From positions 42,687,944 to 42,751,943 of the forward strand of contig CM072512.1 in assembly GCA_036898135.1 (NCBI GenBank): DNA of 64,000 nucleotides. The letters are read 5' to 3'. Below, piece after piece: positions 33,716 through 43,591 of the stretch (position 1 is the stretch's first letter; each line of letters starts with the position of its first letter). The notes below the pieces were generated by a model. That model made no database searches, was not told the origin of the DNA, and was given only the letters and a program-made list of their open reading frames with translations. The position numbers and the translations under genes are program-made. The DNA is from Oncomelania hupensis. Its lineage: Eukaryota; Mollusca; Gastropoda; Littorinimorpha; Pomatiopsidae.

Positions 33716-34082
33716 TGCCAAACGTGTCTATGAACACCCTCTGAATCAAGTGGAATACCAAAACACTAGCAATATTGCAATTCAATAACAACAATGCAAA
33801 GACAATCAAATTCGTAATCAATAATAGAATAAAACAAGAGTCAAATGGCATACAACAGTTATTTAAGCAAAACCTGCAAAAGAACAATGCAACATACAGG
33901 CACAAAAATATTTGAAGCAAAAAAGTTTTTAACTAAAGAATAGTGCACCCAACTGATCAGTCCTTGTTACCACTATTCTAAGTTATTCTACTACTCCTAC
34001 TGTTATCTAATTTTATTGTACTTAGGTCCGGTTATACCCAATTCTTATTATACACAGATCCTGGCAGGCTCGCCAATTAAAG
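33716..34082 (-). promoter_or_regulatory. Element C 5' leader with primer-binding site
   Basis: On the minus strand, seven bases after the LTR end, TGGCGAGCCTGCCAGGATCT begins (about 34076 downward). It has the TGG start and the T-stem-like CCAGGAT block expected of a tRNA-complementary primer-binding site. The remaining leader is AT-rich and non-coding. Confidence 0.7.
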
Positions 34083-35619
34083 TGTCACGTGGGGTTTATG
34101 GGCTCTGCACAATGGAATTATGGACCCTCACGTTTATTCGGTGGGAACTGCTAGTAAGTCACCCTATGAATTACTTTAATAAATTTATTTGTTTAGCTCG
34201 TTCTGTGTTAAGGTTGGGGTACAGAAATAGATAGAAAAATGGTAAAAGAATACTGGCACACTAGCTTTCACACGGCTATGAATCATATGTAGTCCAGCCA
34301 CTTGATAACAGTTAAAATCACACATTTATTTCTTCTACTCTATACAAGATTCTCTAAGTACTAATCTAACTTTAAAAAGTCTCTTTCAATGCTAATAGTT
34401 CGATCGCTGATAGTCTAGGCAGCTGTTATATCTTCCTCGGGCACTTTCTATAAGTTTATGTAGATTTGGACTACTGTGGTCCGTTTTACGGTTTCTGAAG
34501 AGTTGGACTACTGTGGTCCTGTTATGATCAGTTTAAGTGCACTTCTGGGGGTACACTTAACTTTCTTATGGTGCGGTCGAAGTCCTTCTGTGAGGTAGCT
34601 TCTGGTACACCTTTGTAGTTGTGTAGTTGGGTTCCCTTGCCACGCTGTGGGGTCTGACAGGGTGTCTTTCAAGGCAGCTCTTTCCGTCTTGTGCGGTAGA
34701 GTCTCCTCAACCAACTGGTCGTTTCTGTGGAGTGGGGTGCACAGGATAGCTCGGGATAGCTCGGGATAGCTCGCCTGCTCGTCTGTAATATAAGAGACGA
34801 AATTCTGCACAACCCTGAATAATCGGTTTGTGCAGAGCGTCTCACTGAAAGCCAAGTAGCCCTCAGTGATAGCTCCACATCTCTATACATAAGCGACGAA
34901 CATTCTGCTACTTCCGGGGTCCGCTGTAATCTCACTCTAAATTCCTATACATACATAAATATCAATCGTGTCTAACTATACACATACAGAATTAATAATA
35001 TTATAAACATTCACGGGTACAGCCACTGGTCTGCAAACATACATATAAGTTAAACAACAGTGGTTCCGTATGGTATACAACATGGCGGCGCAACCGGTCG
35101 TGTTTCGCCTCGTGCTCGGCTCGTCCACGTGGTACGGCAAATTCGGATTAACAATTCACATTTATGCATAGCAATTTCCACAAACATAATTTCAACAATA
35201 ATACAAATATATCACGATGAAACAGAAGGGTGTTCATTTACCTGTTTGACAAGTTCAGGCCCGTGATGACTTGAGAGAATTCTAAGATTTCAAAATCCTG
35301 CTTCCTGGTCTATGAGTGTAGAGATTTCTCTAGCTGTGGAGATGTTGACTCTACCTCGTCTCACACACGACTGATTCAAACTGTCTTAGGTTTTGACACA
35401 TTCAAAACTGCTCTACCCACTGAGCCTGCTCTGATTGGTTAACACGGTCCGATTCAAAGCTCAAGTGCTGAGTCACTGCGATGTGGGTCGGGCTCGCGGT
35501 GTGTGGTCTGCTGTGTAATTTAATTGCTGCTGTGTAATAGTCTAACTTCTCTACTGTTACAAAGACTACACATGGCTAAATAGTCAACAAGCAGAGTTAA
35601 AACTAGCCAATTTATGACA
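34083..35619 (-). repeat. Element C 5' LTR
   Basis: 1,537 bp, near identical to 27524-29060. One difference I noted is CTGGCACAC near 34254 against CTGTCACAC in the other copy. It should carry the promoter for the minus-strand gag-pol; no promoter element was identified with confidence. Confidence 0.95.
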
Positions 35620-35624
35620 GTACC

Positions 35625-36642
35625 AGCGCCTCTTGTCAGTTCTGTTCTTTTCTCAGCGCATGATACACTGCTATCAGGACATTGCAGCAAGCATAGAACA
35701 ACAGACAGGATTCGGTCTCGTTTCTATTGGCCCGGTATGTCCACGGCTATTGCAGGATACTGCAGGTCCTGTGATATATGCCAAAAGACCCAGGCGAAAG
35801 GGAAGACTAAAGACATCCCATTGGATACCATGCCAAGAATAGAGACACCATTCCTACGTGTTGCAATTGATCTACTTGGTCCATTATCTCCTCCGTCGGA
35901 TGAAAAACACACGCACATCTTGACAATCATCGATACGGCGACGAGATTTCCGGAAGCAATTCCACTCAAGAAAACTGACTCAGTGACAGTTGCAGAGGCT
36001 CTCTTTTCAGTCTTTTCAAGGATGGGAATACCTAAAGAGATACAATCGGACAATGGATCTCAATTTACCTCAGAGATGATGGCTGAGTTTAGAAAACTTC
36101 TGTCTATCAAGGGGACTTTCTCATCACCATACCATGCGCAATCTAACGGCATGGTAGAACGCTTGCACGGCACACTAAAACCCATGTTAAAGAAAGTGAT
36201 TACTTCACAACCTCGACAGTGGCACAGGTATTTGCCAGCTCTACTATTTGCCATCAGAGAATTACCAAATGCCAGTACTGGATTTTCACCGTTCCAACTG
36301 CTATTTGGGAGACAACCACGAGGACCCGTCGACCTTCTCGCAAATGCATGGACGGGAAAGGAAAGCGCAACTGAGGCAAAGACTACGTACCAACATGTGA
36401 TTGATCTCAAAAACATGATTTATGACTCCTGTAAAATTGCACACGATGCTGTAGTTAACGCACGAGAAGTGCAGAAGTTTTACCATGACAAGAGATCAGC
36501 AAAACGCAAGTTTTCGGTGGGCGACAAAGTTCTGCTCCTTCTCCCTACAACAGCCAATAAATTGCAGATGCAATGGAAGGGCCCATACAAGGTTACAGAA
36601 GTACTGGGAAATGATTACAGAATCGACATGGGCAACACCAAG
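35625..36642 (+). CDS. pol: Element B integrase (second pol segment)
   Basis: In frame with 25734-27523 once element C and one GTACC are removed. It shows the zinc-binding HHCC motif (H...GH, then CRSCDICQKT), then the core with Asp in VAIDLLGPL, Asp in QSDNGSQF and Glu in NGMVERLHG. A GPY/F-like module MQWKGPYKV lies near the end. The open frame begins at ATG 35614 inside LTR C only by chance. It is cut at 36642 between two codons by transposon D; beyond that the frame reads into D and stops at 36687. It continues at 43389. Confidence 0.9.
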
Positions 36643-36722
36643 CAGGGCTTCCAATCTTCCGCCGTTCGGCGAATTTCCGCCATTTAAAAAAAATTTCCGC
36701 CGAAAAATTTTAAAGTTCCGCC
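36643..36722 (+). promoter_or_regulatory. D left terminal repeat with subterminal TTCCGCC motifs
   Basis: After the 13-bp terminal repeat, TTCCGCC occurs four times at 36657, 36675, 36695 and 36716, spaced 18, 20 and 21 bp, close to two DNA turns. hAT transposases commonly bind short subterminal repeats through their BED-type finger. A binding role here is inference. The right end lacks this motif. Confidence 0.6.
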
Positions 36723-36856
36723 GTAGAAAACTGCCGAGGTAAAAATTTCATAGGGGCTCCAAAATATCCGTAACACAGTCTCAATTTGGTTGATCTGTAA
36801 TTGGCTGGTTTCGAAGACCGGAAACGGATCATCGTTCTGTTTGCGAATAGGCAAAA

Positions 36857-37130
36857 ATGGCGGATCGAATTTTTGTTCAACGCGGCCAAAAGTTTGACGA
36901 CGTTTCTTGTAAAAACAAGTGGAGATGGGACTGGATGGAGGTGGAGGTAGAAGAAGAAAAATTGAGTCAACATATTCGAAAGATTCCACGTGTCGGACAC
37001 GCGTTTTGCGTCTTGTGCTCAAACGAAATCAATTACGGATCAAAAGGCAGGATTGCACTTGAAAATCACCTCAAGACAAATCAACACAAAAAGGCATCGA
37101 AAAGTATTGAAGGGAACTTCACCATTTCAG
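36857..37130 (+). CDS. D transposase exon 1 (BED/C2H2-like zinc finger)
   Basis: Begins at ATG 36857 (MADRIFVQRGQKFDD) and runs to a donor at 37131 (TCAG then GTTAGA), phase 1. It encodes an acidic, Trp-rich segment WRWDWMEVEVEEE and a zinc finger FCVLC...NHLKTNQH of the form C-x2-C-x16-H-x5-H, as in BED-like DNA-binding fingers. This is the likely DNA-recognition domain. It joins exon 2 at 37730. Confidence 0.8.
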
Positions 37131-37729
37131 GTTAGATATTCAGTTTATTTTGCTGTTTATATTGCTGGCAAATGCAAGTTTTTTGTTTTGTTTTTATTAA
37201 AGTTTATTTTTTTCTATCTTTCTTTTTTCTTTCTTTGATTCTTTTTCATAAGTGATTGCGAGGAGAAGAGGTACTGCAGACTGCTTGAACAGGCTGTAAT
37301 AATGTAATGATAAATTTAGCTGTTAAAGGTATTTTAAATGCAGTTTCTCGCTAGTTTCTGCTAGTTTTAATCGAAAGTTTTTGTTGTTGACGTCCATTTC
37401 GAATTTAGGAATCAAACTAACGCCACACCTACGCAACATCTCGATATGTGAGTTGCTAGAATTAATTATTAATTATTTTTTTCCCTTGTTTTCTAAAGAA
37501 AAATTGTTTACTTTTTTTCGGAGGAGAATATTAAGAATGTCATAAACGTCTTTTTTGGAGAGAAGATAGGCATCTTTAACTGCTATTAGTTTACCTATTA
37601 ATAGGTTTCTTTTTTTTGTGTGTGTGTTTTTTTTTGTTTTGAAGCTTAATTTTTTTAAAGTAATGAATTGGTTTCAGGAGAAAACTTCCAGAAACATTAG
37701 ACTAATTATATCATTCTGCATTTTTTCAG
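37131..37729 (+). other. D transposase intron 1
   Basis: 599 bp, GT...AG, ending in a strong pyrimidine tract TTTTTTCAG (37721-37729). T-rich. The open frame that extends upstream of exon 2 in it is not coding. Confidence 0.75.
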
Positions 37730-37860
37730 GACAACCACTTTGTGAGCAGACAGTGTATGGTGCTCATCCTATGTTTGCTGCGACAAAAGTGGCAAAAGAA
37801 GATGCAAGACTGACACCTTTGGTACCCCTTAAAGACAGAGTCCTGAATCAGGAAGCAATG
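37730..37860 (+). CDS. D transposase exon 2
   Basis: 131 bp, acceptor at 37729 and donor GTAGGT at 37861. It enters in phase 1 and leaves in phase 0, encoding GQPLCEQTVYGAHPMFAATK and on to LKDRVLNQEAM. It fits exactly between exons 1 and 3 in reading frame, which supports the gene model. Confidence 0.8.
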
Positions 37861-40590
37861 GTAGGTACAACTGCATACATGTGTTACCTAGTCAACAAAG
37901 ACTAGCACAATTACCTTTTTTTTAAATTTAGTTGATTACTCTCTTTTGGTTCTTCTCCTTTTTAAATTCCGCATATTTGTATTTTATTAGGCATGAGAAA
38001 CAACAATTTATTGTCATGGTTTGCCTGTCTAAATATTATTATTATTGCACTTATAGATTGCATAAATCTTCATTGTCCACTGTTTATTCAAGTTTATTTT
38101 TACTTATTTACCTATTTTCTTATTTTATTTATTTATTTATTTCAATGTGCATTTAGATGTTCACATGCATGTATGACATGTCTTTCTTACAATTATTATT
38201 ATTTCTTCGTATCTATTCTATAATTTTTAGTACTCTTCTTTTCTGTCATTTCTAGTTTAGACATTGAAATGAACAACTTATTTCCCTTTTATGGCCATCA
38301 CATAGTGAAAAATCTACATGGAATACTCTGGATGCTTTTTTCATGTATTGCTGCGGGGGGTTAAGTTTACTATTTCTTTTGATTAGTTTTACTAATTTTA
38401 ATAGTTTTTTTTCCTCCCCCCCCCCCCCTTCCAAATGATATGGTGCAGTGCAATGATTCTTGAATTTACACCCTTGTTTAAATCTTCTCTCTTTAGTCTC
38501 TCGGATGATTATGTGTATCAAGTGATGCCTTCCCTTCTTGCTGTCTTTTCTATACTATACTTCTTTCTTTCACCTCTCTATTAATGTTGTTCTTCTATCT
38601 TTGAATTTATCATTATAACTATATATGTATATGGTTTGTGTCACGAACTGGCTAGTATTAACTCTGCTTATTTTAATATTTAGCTTGGTTAGTATATATA
38701 ATATTAGAATTTCAAAGTTAGGAGCAGACGATGAAAGTAATCAAGCGTAGCGGTAGCATACTGCCGATCATACACACAGTGATAGTTGACGCTGGCTGAG
38801 GCCATGACATCATCGTAATTACGAGAGTCGTAAACATTTTAACCAATGGGAGCTTACGCAAAGCGGTTCGAGCCAGTTTGACTGGGTCCAAACCTAGCTT
38901 ATCTTTGGTCAGTTGGGAGGAATACACCGAAGTGTTAACAGCTAGAAAGCTGACAGAGAAATCTCTTCACTCATAGACCAGGAAGCAGGACGTTAGAATC
39001 TTAGAATTCTATCAAGTCATCACGGGCCTGAACTTGTCAAACAGGTAAATGAACACCCTTCTGTTTCATCGTGATATATTTATATTATTGTTGAAATTAT
39101 GTTTGAAGAATTTGCTATGCATAAATGTGAATTGTTAATCCGAATTTGCGTGACCATGTGGAAACGCCGAACACGTGGTGAAACACGACCGGTTGCGCCG
39201 CCATGTTGTATGCCGTACGGAACCACTGTTGTTTAACTTATATGTATGTTTGCAGACCAGTGGCTGTACCCGTGAATGTTTATAATATTATTAATTCTGG
39301 ATGTGTATAGTTAGCCACGATTTATATTTATGTATGTATAGGAATTTAGAGTGAGATTCCAGTGGAACCCGGAAGTAGCAGAATGTTCGTCGCTTATGTA
39401 TAGGGATGTGGAGCTATCACTGAGGGCTACTTGGCTTTCAGTGAGACGCTCTGCACAAACCGATTATTCAGGGTTGTGCAGAATTTCGTCTCTTATATTC
39501 CAGACGAGCAGGCGAGCTATCCCGAGCTATCCCGAGCTATCCTGTGTGCCCCACTCCACAGAAACGACTAGTTGGTCGAGGAGACTCTACCGCACAAGAC
39601 GGAAGGAGCTACCCGAAGAAACACCCTGTCAGACCCCACAGCGTGGCAAGGGAACCCAACTACACAACGACACAGGTGGACCAGAAGCTACCTCACAGAA
39701 GGACTTCGAACCCCCACTCATGAGTTAAGTGCATAACACGAAGGTGCACTTAAACTGATCATAGCAGGACCACAGTAGTCCAACTCTTCAGAAACTGTAA
39801 AACGGACCACAGTAGTCCAAATCTACATGAGATATACTAGCAAGTGCCCGATGAAGATAGAACAGCTGCATAGACTATCAGCGATCGAACTATTAGCAGT
39901 AACTGAGACATTTTAAGTTAGATTAGTACTTAGAGAATCTTGTATAGAGTAGAAGAAATAAATGTGTGATTTTAACTGTTATCAAGTGGCTGGACTACAT
40001 ATGATTCATAGCCGTGTGAAAGCTAGTGTGACAGTAATCTTTTACCATTTTTCTATCTATTTCTGTACCCCAACCTTAACACAGAACGAGCTAAACAAAT
40101 AAATTTATTAAAGTAATTCATAGGGTGACTTACTAGCAGTTCCCACCGAATAAACGTGAGGGTCCATAATTCCATTGTGCAGAGCCCATAAACCCCACGT
40201 GACAGTATGTATGCTTGTTTTGTACTGTAATATGAGAAGAAATATATATTAAAAAAAATAAACACAAAGACTAGCTCATATGCATACTGTATGAATAATT
40301 GATAGGTATATATTAATCTGTTTTTAATTAATTAATTTATTATAATATATGTTTTTAGTTATGGGTAGACTTATGCAGGTTTTCTTAGTTTAAGTTAAAA
40401 AAAATAAAGCACGCACACACTCACACGCAATTATCGTTGATTAAAAAAAATTTATACTAAAAATAGGGTGAGGGGGTTTGAGTCGGGTATGGTCAGGTAA
40501 CCTTAACCACATTTTTTTTTATTTGAAAGATTAATATTTACTTGGACTGGTGTGTACTCTCAACTACAAGATATCTGTGATCTTTTTCAG
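37861..40590 (+). other. D transposase intron 2, carrying a solo LTR
   Basis: GTAGGT donor at 37861 and TCTTTTTCAG acceptor at 40581-40590. It is 2,730 bp, of which 1,566 bp is the C-family solo LTR at 38639-40204. The rest is T-rich non-coding sequence with a C-run near 38416-38428. Confidence 0.75.
38639..40204 (+). mobile_element. Solo LTR of family C, inside an intron of D
   Basis: It starts TGTCACGAACTGGC and ends CCCACGTGACA, matching the element C LTR along its length in the opposite orientation to element C here. The second half is only a few percent diverged (for example over 39350-39560); the first 350 bp is more diverged. Flanks GTTTG (38634-38638) and GTATG (40205-40209) are an imperfect 5-bp duplication. 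The 125-codon frame at 39351-39728 lies in LTR sequence and is not a gene. Confidence 0.88.
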
Positions 40591-42669
40591 GTGATCAGCT
40601 TTATTGCTGAAAACAACATATCCATGTCATCCACGGCCAAGATTGTTGAACTTGCACAAGCTCTTGCAGAGGACAAGGTAGCGCTGCAGCATCTGGCCTG
40701 TTCCAAGACAACAACATCCTACAAACTTAAGTTTGGTGTTGCAGCAACTTTTCACGAGGAGCTTATTGAGGAGCTGAAAGGAAATACATTTTCTCTGAAC
40801 ATTGACGAGGCGATGAACTCCAACAACGACAAAGTTATCACTGTGCTTGTGAGCCATTTTTCTGAAGAGCAGCAGATGGTTACTGTCAACCATCTATCCA
40901 GTTTTTCACTGACGAAAGTAACAAGTGAGAACTTGTACCAGAAACTTGTAGAGATTTTTGAACTGAACGAATTGCCATGGGCAAATCTTCTGTCCATTAT
41001 GATGGACTCATGTGCAGTGATGAGGGGGAAAAGAAATGGACTAGAGACGCTTGTCAGGGAAAGAAAGGCACCACATCTGCTGGACGTGGATGGTGATACT
41101 TGCCACCACGCCCACAACGCTGCAAAGGAGTTTTGTAAACTATTTGGGCGTCATGTGGAGCAGCTTTTGAATGATCTTCACACAGACCACAAATGGGCCA
41201 CATACAACCGCGACTTGCTTGGAGACATCTGTCTGGCACTGGGAATTGCTCCATCTGCTCCCAAGCAATACGTCCCCCATCGCTGGTTGTCCCTTGTGGA
41301 GGTGGTGGCAGACACTTTGCGCATCATGGATGCACTTATAGTTTTCTACTACAGTTTTCTCCCTGAGCCTGACCAGAAACTGTATCAGGAGTATGTGAAA
41401 AAAATCTACGAGAACAGAAATATCTCAAAAGAAACTATGCGGTCAATAGAAAAAGTGCAGCTGGAAGCTAAGGCGTCCTTGAAATCCGCAACCAGAGACG
41501 GAAAAGACCGAAAAAAGAGAATCACCCAGAAGTTGTTTGACTTCTTTGGTAAGACCATGCTGCAGCTGAATTTGTACATCTCTGTACTCTCCATCCTACA
41601 CAAGTACATTAAGATTTTCCAGACCAGAACACCAATGATGCATGAGCTCCACCCTAAGCAAGAGGAACTTGTGAAGGAGTACTTGCAGTGCTTCATACGA
41701 CCTGAATACCTAGTAGGTGGTCCAGTTCAGTTGTTGAAGCTTGACCTTGACCAAAAGAAAATGTTGTTGCCATCGTCAGATCTGAACCTTGGCAGCTATG
41801 TGAGGATGGATTTCAAAACCAGAAGGTCTGATGATCCCATCATGAGAGAACTGCAGGAACAGGCCAAGGCAGCTTTCATCACAGGGGGTAAAAAACTACT
41901 AGAGAAAATGCCACTCAACAACAAAGTCCTCAGGTGCTTTTCCTGCTTGGATCCCAGAACTAGGGGCACTACTACTTCCCTCAGGGAACTAACGAAGTTG
42001 CCAGGCCTTCTTCCTGGAAACATGACTGCGAATGAAGAAGACCAGTTTCAGCAGGAAGTGAGAACCTTTCAGACAGACAAGAAACTTCCACAGCTTGCAG
42101 AGACTGAGAGGATAGACACTTGGTGGGGGAAAGTCGGTGAAGATCGGTATCCAGTGATGAAGTGTCTGGTGAAAAGAGCCCTCAGCTGTTTTCATGGCCC
42201 TCTTGTGGAGTCTGTGTTCAGCGTTATGGGACAAATCATAGACAAATCAAACACCAGCATAGACATTGAAACCTACTCTGCCACGCAAACTGTTAAGCTC
42301 TCTCTCAAAGCGACTGGCAAGACTTCAGTGCAGTTTTTCAAGAAGAATGATCCAGTTAAAGATCACATCAGCAAACGTCTGGTCCAAAACATGAAGTCTG
42401 CAGCCCAGAGAGACAAAGACAGAAGAGATAAGAACAGGGAAGAAATGGGGCAGAAGGCAGCATCTCTTGGTGTTGCTGCAAAAAAGTTGACAACAAAACG
42501 GAAGGCCACTGAGAACATTCTGGACGGAGCTAGGCAAGGCAGGGAGTGCAGCCCCACACCTTCTTGTTCCACTGCTGCCACAGAGGAGAAGGGTGACTCG
42601 CCAACACCAGCCAAACACAGAAAACAGTCATCTATTGGGAGCTTCTTTAGTCCCATTTCAAGAAAGTGA
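40591..42669 (+). CDS. D transposase exon 3 (hAT catalytic core and C-terminal PIP-box)
   Basis: With exons 1 and 2 the protein is about 827 residues. The exon begins VISFIAENNISMSS directly after the acceptor; the open frame upstream to 40552 is intron. Catalytic residues by position: Asp207 in SLNIDEAMN, Asp274 in IMMDSCAVMRG, Glu675 in LVESVFSVMG, the last matching the hAT SERVFS block. A CHHAHNAA motif starts at Cys306, where hAT proteins have a C/H motif next to the insertion domain. A Trp-rich WWGKVGEDRYP block lies near 646. The C-terminus (about 745-827) is basic, then Ser/Thr/Pro-rich, and ends with QSSIGSFF (814-821), which fits a PCNA-interacting peptide. The frame is intact. DNA cutting and joining is the expected function, in the nucleus. 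Confidence 0.88.
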   Translation: MISFIAENNISMSSTAKIVELAQALAEDKVALQHLACSKTTTSYKLKFGVAATFHEELIEELKGNTFSLNIDEAMNSNNDKVITVLVSHFSEEQQMVTVNHLSSFSLTKVTSENLYQKLVEIFELNELPWANLLSIMMDSCAVMRGKRNGLETLVRERKAPHLLDVDGDTCHHAHNAAKEFCKLFGRHVEQLLNDLHTDHKWATYNRDLLGDICLALGIAPSAPKQYVPHRWLSLVEVVADTLRIMDALIVFYYSFLPEPDQKLYQEYVKKIYENRNISKETMRSIEKVQLEAKASLKSATRDGKDRKKRITQKLFDFFGKTMLQLNLYISVLSILHKYIKIFQTRTPMMHELHPKQEELVKEYLQCFIRPEYLVGGPVQLLKLDLDQKKMLLPSSDLNLGSYVRMDFKTRRSDDPIMRELQEQAKAAFITGGKKLLEKMPLNNKVLRCFSCLDPRTRGTTTSLRELTKLPGLLPGNMTANEEDQFQQEVRTFQTDKKLPQLAETERIDTWWGKVGEDRYPVMKCLVKRALSCFHGPLVESVFSVMGQIIDKSNTSIDIETYSATQTVKLSLKATGKTSVQFFKKNDPVKDHISKRLVQNMKSAAQRDKDRRDKNREEMGQKAASLGVAAKKLTTKRKATENILDGARQGRECSPTPSCSTAATEEKGDSPTPAKHRKQSSIGSFFSPISRK

Positions 42670-43382
42670 GCTGACAGTTTTCAACTTGCACAGTAGCCTA
42701 CTTTATGTTGTGCGATGAGCATGGATCTGTGTACATACATTTGTGTTTGCAACCTTATCTTTTCCTGCCGACTAGAAAAACATTTTTAAAAAGCGAAAAT
42801 TTAGACTTGTTTCACTGCCAAATGCCTTCCCTACTACTGATGGCCTAAAAGGTGCAAAACCATTTTTCATCACCATAACTGTGTATGCATTTGACCATAA
42901 TTTTTTGTAAAAGCAGAACTAGTAGGAGTAGTTTAATATTATGAACATTCTATGTAACACTAACAGAGTAGACCATGAGTGACTTGCTAGTGAGGATTGT
43001 ATTCTGTATTGTATTCTGAATTCATTGTGGTTTTACTAAGTCAGCTGCACAAGAAAAATATCTTCTAATTGCAGATTTTGGTAAGTCACTTTTTGCTGAA
43101 CATTCCATTTTTTTTCTTCAGTTTTTGCTTTTAAGATATGAAGCAATTAAGATCGTTAAAATGTGGTAAATTCCATATTTGCCTTAATTATTCTCTATTC
43201 ATGTGAGACCTTACATCAAACCTTTTGTAAATCACTTATTTTCTTTCTTCTACTTCACTCTCACTAATAAAATTGTTTCTTTTATAGCAGACAGTGTTGT
43301 GACAGTGTTTGGAGTCGTGCGCTCGTGACCTCGTCACTCGGTCATTTTCCTCCTTTTTTATCTCAGACCATTGGAAGCCCTG
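42670..43382 (+). other. D 3' region and right terminal repeat
   Basis: AT-rich untranslated sequence; the right terminal repeat is at 43370-43382. Near 43315-43345 there are CTCGTGACC/CTCGTCACTCG half-repeats, unlike the left end. Confidence 0.65.
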
Positions 43383-43388
43383 ACCAAG

Positions 43389-43591
43389 AAAGTGTACCAC
43401 GCAAACATGCTTAAACTCTACGTTGACAGAGATGCGAGCACTGACATAGGCCATGCTACAAAGCAGAAGAAACCTGCTTGTCAGAGTATTCCAGAATACT
43501 TCAGTGGAACACCAATTTTGATTCCCTACGAAGAACTTGTAGGCGACGAATGCTGCCCTCAATATGCAATACCAGCGAATGTTGCCGTCTT
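43389..43591 (+). CDS. pol: Element B integrase C-terminus and linker (third pol segment)
   Basis: After D and its duplication the B frame continues with KVYHANMLKLYVDRD, as the corresponding region in element A reads KIYHANLLKLYVERP. It runs about 67 codons, then a one-base frame change near 43583-43595 moves the coding sense to another frame. In the original frame it would stop at 43625. Confidence 0.85.

Larger units (their letters stand above)
27524..35619 (-). mobile_element. Retrotransposon C (Gmr1-type), intact, inside pol of B
   Basis: Two 1,537-bp LTRs (27524-29060 and 34083-35619) and a perfect 5-bp duplication GTACC (27519-27523 and 35620-35624) define it. It lies opposite to A and B, since its single 1,495-codon gag-pol runs on the minus strand. 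On that strand the LTR begins TGTCATAAATTGG and ends CACGTGACA. The primer-binding site is next to the right LTR and the polypurine tract (TTGAGGGAGCC) next to the left LTR. The LTRs differ by at least one substitution in my reading. This is the youngest and most complete retroelement in the window, 8,096 bp. Confidence 0.95.
36643..43382 (+). mobile_element. hAT-like DNA transposon D inside pol of B
   Basis: The ends are a perfect 13-bp inverted repeat, CAGGGCTTCCAAT on the left and ATTGGAAGCCCTG on the right. The flanking duplication is ACCAAG (36637-36642 and 43383-43388), six bases instead of the eight usual for hAT. It encodes a three-exon transposase (36857-42669) with hAT-type catalytic residues. 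Its second intron holds a solo LTR of family C. Total 6,740 bp, or about 5.2 kb without the LTR. Removing D and one ACCAAG restores a continuous B reading frame. Confidence 0.92.
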
